Assembly (NCBI GenBank): GCA_025531455.1 | Contig: JAMYHL010000040.1 | Span: forward strand, 248,001-312,000 | Origin: Apiotrichum sp. Y4204 | Lineage: Eukaryota; Basidiomycota; Tremellomycetes; Trichosporonales; Trichosporonaceae | Direction: 5' to 3' | Length of the DNA: 64,000 bases | Part shown: positions 44,830 through 54,207 of the stretch, piece after piece | Layout of the letters: each line of letters begins with the position of its first letter | How positions within the stretch are numbered: the stretch's first letter is position 1 | The notes under the pieces: model-generated | The model's input: only the letters and a program-made list of their open reading frames with translations | Databases searched by the model: none | What the model was told of the DNA's origin: nothing | Program-made: the position numbers and the translations under genes

Positions 44830-45966
44830 CTAGCCGCGCTTCAGTTTCCCCCCTACAAGCGCAAACGCGCCACCACGGAGCACCTTCTCTGCACGGCGGA
44901 ACGTAAGACTTGTGCGCGTGCCGCGTTCCGCGCGCCATCCACGCGTCGCAATCGCCTCCTCGATCTCGGTGTCCCCCAGGATCTTGGCGTTCGCAACCGC
45001 GACAGGGGGATAAGGCGCCGAGGCCGAGACTTTGGCGTCCCCCGCGGCCAGCTTTTCCTCGCTGAGCACGACATCCTCACTCTGCGCGGCAATCCCGTGC
45101 AGATGGCTGCTGTACAGGCTCCCAGTAAGCACGAACAGCGAGCGGGGAAGCAACAGCACATGGCCGAGGGGAACCGCTGCGACTGCTCTCCCCACACCGC
45201 CCTCAGCAATCATGGGCGGGGAAGGGGCCGTTGGAGACACGTAGTGATACAGGTCGAGCACAGTGTGTGCTCCCAGGCTGACGGTGGCGACGAGCGGGCG
45301 GAACGCGGGCCCGTCCTCGTGTGGCTGGCGTAAGTCGGGATGCTACACCTGTCCCAGCTCTGACTCACGCTTATACCCTGTCCCGGCGCGTACTCGTTAA
45401 CCAGCACCTGGTTTACGCCGAGCGCGCGCGACCCTGCAGCGGCATCGAGGAACGCGTCGATGCGGCCAATGATATCCGGGCTGGAACACCATTAGTAATT
45501 GTCGGGACAAAGATAACTAAACACACAATTCACAGAGCCACGACGGCATCTCCTCGGGCAAGAGTACGTTTTTCCCCGACAGCGTCCCGCCTGCTGTCAG
45601 TTGTGTGTCAAGTTGCCGTGGTAGTTGTCAGCGTACCCCAGTACTGTAGTCTGCCGTTAGCGACTCGCGTCAGTTGGCACGCACCGCCGCCCGGTCGAGG
45701 TCGTGCGCCATTTCGGCTGGGGGGTCTCTTCGATCTGGCGTTAGGTGAAAAGTTGGGAGGGAGTACCTTGCGTAGCAGGAGAGCTTCCTCGTCGGGCGTG
45801 ATAAAGTCCGGGATGCTGAGGTCAATTCATCCTCCTACGCTCTGCGGAGACACCGCGCCGTCGCTCTCCGTTTCCGCACTCACTAGAATGCGCTTGGCGG
45901 AAGTCCCGGGATGCGATACTTGTCGAAGCCGGGGAGCGAGGGCGGATCTGTCGCGGTCGTGGTCAT
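44830..45966 (-). CDS. ALKBH6: AlkB-family dioxygenase, ALKBH6-like
   Basis: Fe(II)/2-oxoglutarate dioxygenase of the AlkB family, closest by motif to ALKBH6. Over about six exons the protein reads MTTTATDPPSLPGFDKYRIP, IPDFITPDEEALLLRK, WRTTSTGRRLQYWGG, LVNEYAPGQGISPHEDGP (spliced near 45333-45375). The HED supplies the HxD metal ligands. The core then continues as LVATVSLGAHTVLDLYHYV and LPRSLFVLTGSLYSSHLHGI, with the distal His. The C-terminal R(x5)R-type 2-oxoglutarate region appears as RTSLTFRRAEKVLR. The stop (44830) lies only 154 bp from the convergent sugar transporter. The natural substrate of ALKBH6 is not settled, so repair or RNA demethylation is not asserted. Confidence 0.88.
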
Positions 45967-46170
45967 GGTGGAGAGTGTGGTCGAGAAGTGACGCTGACGA
46001 CTGTGGCTTTTACCTCCACCACACCTCCACCACTGCCTCCACTCTGTACACAAGCTGAGCGCATACGTCTTGTCCACAATGTCCATATCCATATCTCTGC
46101 TCATTCTGGGCCCACTTCTATGGACAATACATATACATGGCAGATCTAAACACGACACTATGTTCCAACA

Positions 46171-47538
46171 CTAACGGCGCTCGCGCTTCTTGTCGTCCTC
46201 CTTGCGCTCGCCCATGAGCCAGTCGAGACCGGCGGCGCGCGCGACCGCCTGACGCACAAAGCTCTGGACTGTCGCGCCGAGCCCGTCCTCAAAGACAGCC
46301 GCCAGCGGGTCCTGTTGCTGGCCGCGCGCGTTGCGGCCACGGTTCAGGGGCACGTCACGGGCGTTCCGGGCGTCCCAGTACGACGAGTCCGAGCCCGACG
46401 ACCTGCGGCGCGAACGCTGCTCGCGCGAGCGCTGCTTGGTGTAACGGTCGGCCTCCGCTTGCCAGCCCGGAGTACGACGCGTCGGCGCACCGCGCGGATC
46501 ATCGGGGGCGAGGCCGGCGTACTGCTTCAGGGCCTCGTAGATGACATCAATACCGCCCTGCCCGCTCGCAGCCATGATCCAGGCGATAATAGCAATGATG
46601 GGACCGATACGGGCGCAGAAGCGCAGGAAACGCGAGAGGTACCCGATAAAGCCCGTGACGACGGCCCAGACGACGTAGAGAACGACGAGAACAAGGAGGA
46701 TCTGGGTGTACGGCGCAATGGCGCGGAAGAGGACGACGAGCGTCTCTGGCCGGGAGAGATCCGGGGGGTTGCGGGCGATGGCGGCAAGGTCCTCGGGGAG
46801 GTACGGCACGATGTAGCTGTAGAACCAGCTGAGAAGGAAAGAGGTCAGCACCGACTTGATAGAGGGTTTAGTGGAGGAGGAAGGGCCATCCTCGTAGGGG
46901 AATGAGTGGAGGACGCAGGCGCCGGAATGGGAGCGGATGTCGTCGTCGTAGGCACCGTGAGCGGGGAATCCGTAGCCGAGGCGCGGCGACGAGCGGGACG
47001 AGGGCACGAGCGTTGGCGACGGCGTCCGGGCGGGAGTGGGAAGGTGAGTGCGCGCGGTGTGCAGCGACGACGGGTGAGCCGGGGAAGGGGCGAGCATGTG
47101 AATGTCTGAGGGAACTCGGGTAGAGAGGTTACGGGAAGCAGGAGCGCTCCGTGCGAGGTGTTCACGGAACTCGCGCTCGCCGTTCCCGCGCCCGAAGTTC
47201 CCACGCACATCGCTGCCGAACCCGTCGTCGTCGAACCGATGGGCGCAGCTGCAGGTGCGGTGTCCGCGGAGTGAGGACGCAGACCCCGAGTCCTCGTTGT
47301 CCGAAAGGTTGCCGTCGTCCTGTTCGGGGCGGTAACGGTGTGCGCGCTGCTCGCGGCGCAGGTCGCGCCGGCGGTCGTACTCGTCCACGGGCTCCATCGG
47401 GACCGGGATGGTCTGGGAGCTTGGCAGAGGCTCGCGCTGCTCGCCCTTGCCGCGCCTATCGCGGAGCTCGTACGGGGGGAGCGGGGACGAGAGCAGCGAG
47501 GGCATGAAGCCCGATATCGAGCTGCGCGGGGAGAACAT
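46171..47538 (-). CDS. Two-TM membrane protein, possibly APQ12-like
   Basis: About 455 residues without introns. The N-terminal 230 residues are low-complexity, Ser/Pro/Arg-rich and probably disordered. Then come a hydrophobic stretch (SVLTSFLLSWFYSYIVPYL near 46850) and a long double hydrophobic region (PYTQILLVLVVLYVVWAVV, then IGPIIAIIAWIMAAS near 46560-46700). The C-terminus is basic and charged, ending KRERR. The spacing of the paired helices resembles Apq12, a nuclear-envelope lipid/pore-assembly factor, but the protein is much longer and the match is only by eye. The start at 47538 (MFSPRSSISG) follows a pyrimidine-rich leader; the frame stays open a further 187 codons upstream, which I regard as chance. 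Function uncertain. Confidence 0.6.
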   Translation of the reverse strand: MFSPRSSISGFMPSLLSSPLPPYELRDRRGKGEQREPLPSSQTIPVPMEPVDEYDRRRDLRREQRAHRYRPEQDDGNLSDNEDSGSASSLRGHRTCSCAHRFDDDGFGSDVRGNFGRGNGEREFREHLARSAPASRNLSTRVPSDIHMLAPSPAHPSSLHTARTHLPTPARTPSPTLVPSSRSSPRLGYGFPAHGAYDDDIRSHSGACVLHSFPYEDGPSSSTKPSIKSVLTSFLLSWFYSYIVPYLPEDLAAIARNPPDLSRPETLVVLFRAIAPYTQILLVLVVLYVVWAVVTGFIGYLSRFLRFCARIGPIIAIIAWIMAASGQGGIDVIYEALKQYAGLAPDDPRGAPTRRTPGWQAEADRYTKQRSREQRSRRRSSGSDSSYWDARNARDVPLNRGRNARGQQQDPLAAVFEDGLGATVQSFVRQAVARAAGLDWLMGERKEDDKKRERR

Positions 47539-48741
47539 CCTCGGCGGTGCTGGCGGCGGTGGCGGCGAGCAGGCGAAGAGGAGATAGGATAGGGGTGGGG
47601 GAGAGAGAAAGAGGGGATGGAGGTGAATGTGGAGATAGATAGATATGGTGATAGAAAAATCTTTAGTACTCACTCCATTGCGAATCCAGGGGGGTAAAAT
47701 GATACACTGATACGGTGGGAATAAAGTCTTGAGATGGGTGATGATGTGGTGGCTTCTGCAAAAGCGACAGCAATCTGCCGTGTGTGGTGCCCGTGTCTCT
47801 CTCGGTTCTCTCCTGGTTTCCCGGTCCTGGTATCCTTGGTCCTGATCTGATAGCCGGTTTGGAGTGCCTACTGCCGTTCCCGGAGAGGTGATGTGGACGG
47901 AGCACGACGGAGCAAGACGGAGTAAAAGTGTGGTCGGACTGACCGAGTGTGGGTATGCAAAGGTGGTTGAATGGGTGACAACACGACGAGGTGGCGAAAT
48001 TGCTGGCTTAGTATTCACATGCACTGTGTATTGTGTATTGAAGGCATGGATCAGCGGTGGGTCATAATGCGGCAACGGACAGAGACAGCAACAAGGCACA
48101 AGGGCAGAGGAAGCTTGCTAGCCCTCTGGGATCTGGGAGCAGTCATGAGGCGCGCCATGGCCGGCCGGCCAGCCGGGGTCAGGGCCTACACGTGGCACGG
48201 ACCAGCCAATCCGCTGATCCGACGATCCCAATGCCAATCTCCGGCCGTGCGGCGTGCGCCATTCCCACTGCCGCATCGCCGTCTTTGGCTCTCTGGCCAT
48301 CTGCCCGCCCGCCGCTGACACGCCTGACGCGCGCTTGCCAGTTTCGGACTGGTCATGACATGTGCGCGATAAATGAGATAGGAGCTTCGGAGCGCATCGG
48401 TCCAACAGACCATGAGAGATACCATCAACATGAGATATGATGCACAGCACACTATTTTTGATATACTTATCAGGAGATAACGCTGGACAATGGGACAGCT
48501 GGAAGGCACGCGCCATATGTTGGCCCATGGCGTGTGAATTCCACACCGGGCGCATCCGCAATCCACTACCACCACAAACGTTTCGCTTCATTTTTGCACG
48601 CCGCAACGCTGCTTCGGGTTCCAGCACGGGGGGCCGGCAGGCGCGGCGGGAAGCACGCAGTTTCGAAGCCTTCCCAAGTCCTGCCAGCCACACGCCACGC
48701 CGGCCTCCACGCCCCACAGGCACTCGCAGCTTGCATTGCAG
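47539..48741. other. Intergenic region, no gene supported
   Basis: About 1.2 kb between two minus-strand genes. The frame of the downstream membrane protein stays open through to 48099, but its composition (runs of Pro, Cys, His, no domain) and the pyrimidine-rich strand at 47540-47640 indicate leader sequence. The rest should be the 3' region of the decarboxylase. Confidence 0.5.
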
Positions 48742-51263
48742 CTAGCAGTTCTCCTGCTGTACCTCACGCCACGCAGCGAGCGTCGCGTCTGCCTCCTTTT
48801 TGACCACATCCCACACGTACTCGACGTCGGCGAACGTCGTGCGCAGCTGGCCCATCGCAAAGCGGATACAGAAGATGGAGCTCTCAGGGGTCTTGAGGAG
48901 TGTCTGTGTGAGCATCACCTCGGGGTGGTGCGAGAGGCGGGCGTGCAGGTCTGCGTTGAGGGCGTTGAGCTCCGACTCGGTATCCATACCCGCGGGTGCG
49001 AGGCGGAACGAGAGGAGCGCAAGCGACGGGGGCGTCACTATCTCGAAGTCCGGAGATTTCTTGATAAGGGCGGCAAGCTCCTTGCAGTGCTCGATTCCGG
49101 CACGCAGGTGCGCCTGCAGCCCCTCAACACCATAGCTGCGCAGCACAAACCACAGCTTGACACTGCGGAAGCGGCGGCCAAGCGACAGCTGCCAGTTCCT
49201 GTAGTCGATTACCGCACCTGAGTCGCCGTGCTTCGTGCGAAGGTAGACGGGCGTCACATCCAACGCCTCAGTGAGGTCGGTACGGTCACGAACGAAGAAG
49301 AGCGCTGTGGTCAGGGGAGAACGTGGGACCGGGAGATAGGTGAAGGGGACTGGAAACGGGGTCTTCACAACAATGATGTGGGAATGAGGCTATGCGCGAG
49401 CTTTCCAGCAGCTCCGATATGCACCAAACACTTGTCGTACTGCAGATGGGATAAACATGGAATGAGAGAGTGTGAGTCGCCGCAAGAGGACAGTCCACAC
49501 ATTGCGTTGCGTCGCGTGCAGTGAGCTCCGCTGTGTTCGCCACTGCAGAACTGAGTCTCCTTGTTTGGACCTCGTGCCTCTCGATAGCTTCATCCGCGTT
49601 CCGCCTTCGCCTTGCCCTATCATTTTCACTCACAACAGTCAAAGCCAACAAGACCCCATTTATGGGCGTTGGTGCAGAACGAGTCGGCATGGGCGTTCAC
49701 CTCATCGAGACGCAGAGGTCCGCGCTGCTCGGGCAGCGCATAGGCGACACCAGCCCACTATTTTGTCAGCCAGATCAATCTCGCAGAAAGACAGAACGCA
49801 CCGCAGCATCAACGTGCAGGAACATGGTGGGGTGTTCCTTCACAACTGCGGCGATATCGGCGATGTGGTCGACCGCGCCGGACGAGGTCGTGCCGACAGT
49901 TCCGACTGATTGTCAGCTTTGAGTGACATACTATGCAGCTGCTTTGGACGTACTGACGAAGAACGGCGTGAGGCCGTTCTTCACGTCCTCCTCCACGGCG
50001 GCGCGCAGCGTGTCTCCGCGCAGCGCGTACCCGTCTTCAGCGTGAACAGGGAGGGCGCGGAAGTGCATGCCGAGAATGCGCCCAGCCTTGGTGCCGAGAC
50101 TGTGCGTCTGCGTGGAGCCGTACATCACAAGTTTGGAGGTGTACTCGTCGCGGATCGACTGGGGAACGTCGACCGGCTCATCGCCGTTCGCGCCATTTGA
50201 GCCGTTCGCCCCCCGAGACAGAGTGCGGAGTGCGCGCTCGCGGGCGGCTATCGCAGCAGTAAGGGCAACCTCTGACGCCGAGTTCTGTGGTCAGTTCGAG
50301 CGAATATCTTGTGAGCTCACGCCAATGACACCGCCGCCCTTGCCGGAACTGCCGAGGAAGACGTCGTCGAGCCCGAGAATCTTGCCCATCCAGTCCATGA
50401 CGACCTGCTCGAGCTCTGTGCATGCGGGAGAGCATGCCCACTGTTGTTAGCCGAGATGTAGGTTGTAAGCTGAGGGAGAGGAACAGAGGATCAGTGTTTC
50501 AGCTCAGTCCTTTCCTCTAAGCTGAGCCGTCACTTCTGTGACACTTGTCTTCCTCCCCTCCCTCTGAGACCCACGTTGAAGCCCGGGTTGGTGACCGAGG
50601 ACGAGTACATGTCGCCGAGGATACTCTCGAAAGTGACCACGCCGGGGAAGTAGCCGAAGAACTTGCCATGCTGCCAGTGGGTAATGCCAGGCATAATCAA
50701 AGACTGAAAGTCGGCGGAGATCTTGTCGAAGGACTGGCCCTTGGCCGGTGCGGTGTCTGACATTAGAATACGACATTGGGCTCCAAGAAGGGCAGAAAAG
50801 AGAAGGAAGGGACATCTGGACCCCGTGGAGGGCGTTTGTCTCGCTCTCCACTGTGCGCTGCTCGCAATCCTCCATCCATCGCACTACACCTAGACTTCGT
50901 CTTCTCCCTCCATGTTACCCACCCGGCAGCTCCTTAAGGAGATATCCCGGCTCGACCTCGGCCTTGACATTGCGGTTCGGCAGGTCCTTGTAGTACTCGC
51001 AGATTTGGTCGATGGCGGCGTAGCCTGTGGAAACGCAGGAGGTGAGGGGTAAAGCAGGAATTCCGGATTAATTGTAGTGTGCACAGCGTGTGGACGAAGA
51101 ATTCGGAGGTGAGAGGGATGATCGCGGCAAGACGCGGGTACGCGGGTCAGTCGGATGAGAGCGCACGGGACAACCCGAATAAGAAATCATGTCAGCCCAC
51201 ACGTCGAGCTATCGGGCCAAGCGGGGCACACGTACCGGCCTTGCGGAACTCTTCGACGTCCAT
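48742..51263 (-). CDS. Aromatic-L-amino-acid decarboxylase (PLP, group II)
   Basis: PLP-dependent decarboxylase of the DOPA/tryptophan/tyrosine group, about 500 residues over many exons. It reads [10 protein letters not shown] (exon 1), an intron of about 200 nt, [30 protein letters not shown], then [40 protein letters not shown], and [10 protein letters not shown]. The PLP-binding part follows: [50 protein letters not shown], and [11 protein letters not shown], whose Lys is the cofactor-linking residue (near 49660). It ends [20 protein letters not shown] and a variable tail. A loop near 50180-50210 has GAN repeated three times. Products would be aromatic amines; which amino acid is preferred cannot be told. 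Context gives no obvious pathway partner. Confidence 0.9.
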
Positions 51264-51736
51264 GGTGAGATGGTGAAGTGCAGATGAATATGGGATGTAA
51301 AAAGCGGCATAGATGTGTGTTACTGCATGGGCAAGATCGGGTTGGTGGATGTGGTGGCAGCTGGTGGTTGACTCGATCCGGGCTGAAGCCCGCTGAAGCG
51401 ACGGATATGGGCGGCACGCGGAGGTCGCCGTGCGGCGTCTTGATAAGCGATCGGCTGTGGGGGCCCACTGCGTTTCACAGTGTGCAGCGTTGTCCATCTT
51501 GAACCTTTATGTTGGGAGATGTCTGATGCATGCATACAGTGTAGTCTATGGTCTAGCTGTGGCAAGAGGAGTGTAGTGCGAGTGTTGTGAATGCATGACA
51601 ATGGCTCGTTGACGAGCCGTGACTAAGTTTGACACAGGCGATCAATGGCCGTTGCGGCTGTTGTGCCATCCCCAATGCCTCACTGATTAGAGAGGCCGAG
51701 AGATTTAGCAGCGAGGGCTCCGCTCTCATAGTCTGA
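51264..51736. promoter_or_regulatory. Decarboxylase promoter / DnaJ 3' region
   Basis: About 470 bp between two minus-strand genes. Short overlapping frames here are shadows with no domain. No regulatory motif was assigned. Confidence 0.45.
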
Positions 51737-53328
51737 TCAACGGCGCACTTCCGAGAGATACCGCGTGTCGACGACCTCAATACCCTCAAGCCCCGGCCTT
51801 CCAGGTGGAAGCTCGACCGAATCTCCCACTTGTCGCGCAGCCCAGGACACGGTGGGCATTTCAACCGAGAACTTAACGAAGAGGTCTCCGCGGTAGCTCT
51901 TTCCGCGCACGGGCATGCCCTCACCGACGATCCGGTGCTCGTCACCGTGCTGAATGACGCGCTCGCCACGCCCCGAGACGACGCGGATTCCCCGCCCATC
52001 AAGGTGGACCAGAAGCACGCGGTCAAATCCGAGGAGGGCCTCAGATAGGGTCAGAGTAACGTTCACGCTCAGGTCCGCCGGCGAAGCGCGCGCCCGTGCA
52101 AGGTTTGCGTGTACCTCGATACGGATGTGGAAGATAATATCTCCAGGAGGAACGTCCGGCTGCAAGTCAGTACATCACTGTGTAGGAATTTCGAGTTTAA
52201 GACGCATCTCCCGGTCAGCCTGTTTACTCACCTCCTCGTCGCCTTCGCCTTTCAATGCAATCCGCTCTCCGTCCTCTGTTCCTGGGTCGATATGGAACTC
52301 GACGCGCTTCTTCTCCTTGGTCACCTTCTTGCCCTTGCAGCGCTTGCAGCGATCCTTGTCACGGATATGCGTGCCCTCTCCATTGCAGTCCGTACAGGTG
52401 ACCCGCATCTTCCCGACTACACCAGGAGCGATCTGGGAGTTAGCATCGTCAAGGCATGCGGAGCTGTCTGAGCCCAACTCACATGGCGGTCTGCGAACAT
52501 GACACCCTTGCCCTCACACTTGCCACACTGGCTGAGCTTCATTCCCTCGCGCCCACCCCGCCTGCCGTTAGGTCATTGAAGTATTACAGCTACTCACCCT
52601 TTGCAGCTCTTGCACACGCGATCGCGTTCAAGCGCCATGACAACCTTCTTGCCCTTGTACGCCTCCTCGAGCGTGATGCTGTACTCGACGTTTGTGTTTG
52701 CTCCGCGCTGTGGTTTCGGTCTCTTCCCCGCGGGGTCGAAGGCACCACCGCCCATACCGCCCATGCCACCCGGAAAACCTCCCATCCCGCCAAACATTGC
52801 CTCAAACATATCAAAATCGTCATAGCTCGGGCCTCGTGGTGGGCCATCCGGTCCAAACTGGTCGTAGCTAGCACGCTGGCGTCAGTGTCGACCTCACGGA
52901 TGTCGCCGGTAATCTCCAAGCAGAAACCGGCTAACGTGCGATAAAGGCAGACGCACCTCGTTCACATCAATCAAAATCTCATAAGCGTGCACAATGGACT
53001 GGAACGTTTCGTGCGCCGACGGATCATCAGGGTTCTTGTCCTGCAGCGTTAGCACTAGGTGGGTGAGAGAGCAGATTCCGGTTCAAGGACCACATTGCTG
53101 GAACCAATCTTAAATATTCTCCCAGCGTAAATGCTTAGGGAGCGCCTGCACCATGGTGCTCCTGACAGAACTCACAGGATGATGCTTCATTGCCTTCTTT
53201 TTGTACGCCTTCTTGATCTCGATCTCGGTGGCGTCAATGCTGACCTCGAGAAGGTCGTAGTATGTTGTGTCGGCCACCACTGAGAAGTTTAGCAATAACC
53301 CCGGAGGACGCAAATTGTAAGGCTCACT
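51737..53328 (-). CDS. Type I (class A) DnaJ co-chaperone, XDJ1/YDJ1-like
   Basis: Hsp40 that delivers clients to Hsp70. J-domain: VADTTYYDLLEVSIDATEIE, IKKAYKKKAMKHHP with the HPD motif completed across an intron (HHP|DKNP). Then a Gly/Met-rich linker (MFGGMGGFPGGMGGMGGG) and four CxxCxG zinc repeats (CKSCKG, CGKCEGKG, CTDCNGEG, CKRCKGKK). The substrate domains follow, VPPGDIIFHIRIEVHAN and LTLSEALLGFDRVLLVHLDG. There is no C-terminal CaaX box (ends YLSEVRR), favouring XDJ1-like over farnesylated YDJ1. The J-domain exon has no Met. Splicing the 48-nt intron 53327-53280 joins A (53328) to TGGTGGCC, making ATG GTG GCC. The donor GTGAGCC and branch-like GCTAAAC are good, so the start codon is split by an intron. 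Confidence 0.88.
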
Positions 53329-54207
53329 TTTGATTATAGTTTTGGTGACGACAAACGATCAGAACAAGGGAGTTGTGAAGAGACAAGAACGCCGGAAAGT
53401 GAAGATGTGTGCGATTTAGCTACTGGATGCTTCCAAGATCCAAGATCCATGACCTGGGGGTGCAGATGCAATGTTCTCGAAATCAGAATGACGGAGATCC
53501 ACTCATCCTCCGAGTCACGTGAGCCATTCTATCGCCCAACACCCGATCGTGGCTCCCGACCTTATTCCCCTGATCCCCTGTCCTTCCTCCCCACCCCTCG
53601 GGTGCGACGCGCCCAGGGTCCCAAGGTCCCCCAATGGCCCAATTCAAACTCTGACCACACGCGCGCGATCCCAAAGCCACGCCAAAAGATCAATCGGATC
53701 GCGGTGGTGACACGCAAAAGCAAAACAACGACGAGCACAACCCCATTGACAATGATCAAGCAGGGGAGAAAAGAGAGAAGAGAGACATGCATATTTGTCA
53801 TGTAGGGAGCTTGGAAGGTTTAGCTCTTGGATTAGCGTACAGCATGGAACACAGCACGGAAGATTGTCTGGCAGGATGAAACGCACAGCCCGAGACAGGG
53901 CTGTTGAGCGGGAGGAGCTACTGTGGTACTGAGGGTGAAGACGTGTTTCCACTCGTCAAAGTCTCCCTCCCTCTTTGTCGCCATCACTCACAGCGGCCTC
54001 ACCATCAACAGTCTCCGTCGTTGTTTTCCTTGTTTCATCTGTACCTCTCATCGCATCTTCATAGCATAAAATCGACACGCCGCAATCAACGACCAGCACG
54101 CACATTTGTCCAGCCAAAAGCTCAGCCCTCGAGCAACCTTCCTTCCTCTACCTTCAAACCCTCCCCTCCAACCTTGACCTCTGCACCTGTCCAGATCTCA
54201 CTTCGCC
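53329..54207. promoter_or_regulatory. Divergent intergenic region DnaJ / GYP5-like
   Basis: About 880 bp. On the DnaJ side the minus-strand leader 53329-53410 lacks any ATG, consistent with the start codon forming only on splicing. On the plus side a pyrimidine-rich leader occupies 53950-54200. Frames at 53407-53805 are not protein-like. Confidence 0.5.

Noticed and set aside
44752..45333. 193-codon plus-strand frame over the ALKBH6 gene
   Set aside because: Antisense shadow of real coding sequence with high GC third positions.
47539..48099. Possible 187-residue N-terminal extension of the APQ12-like protein
   Set aside because: Rich in Pro, Cys and His with a pyrimidine-rich stretch typical of leaders in this window; no conserved feature.
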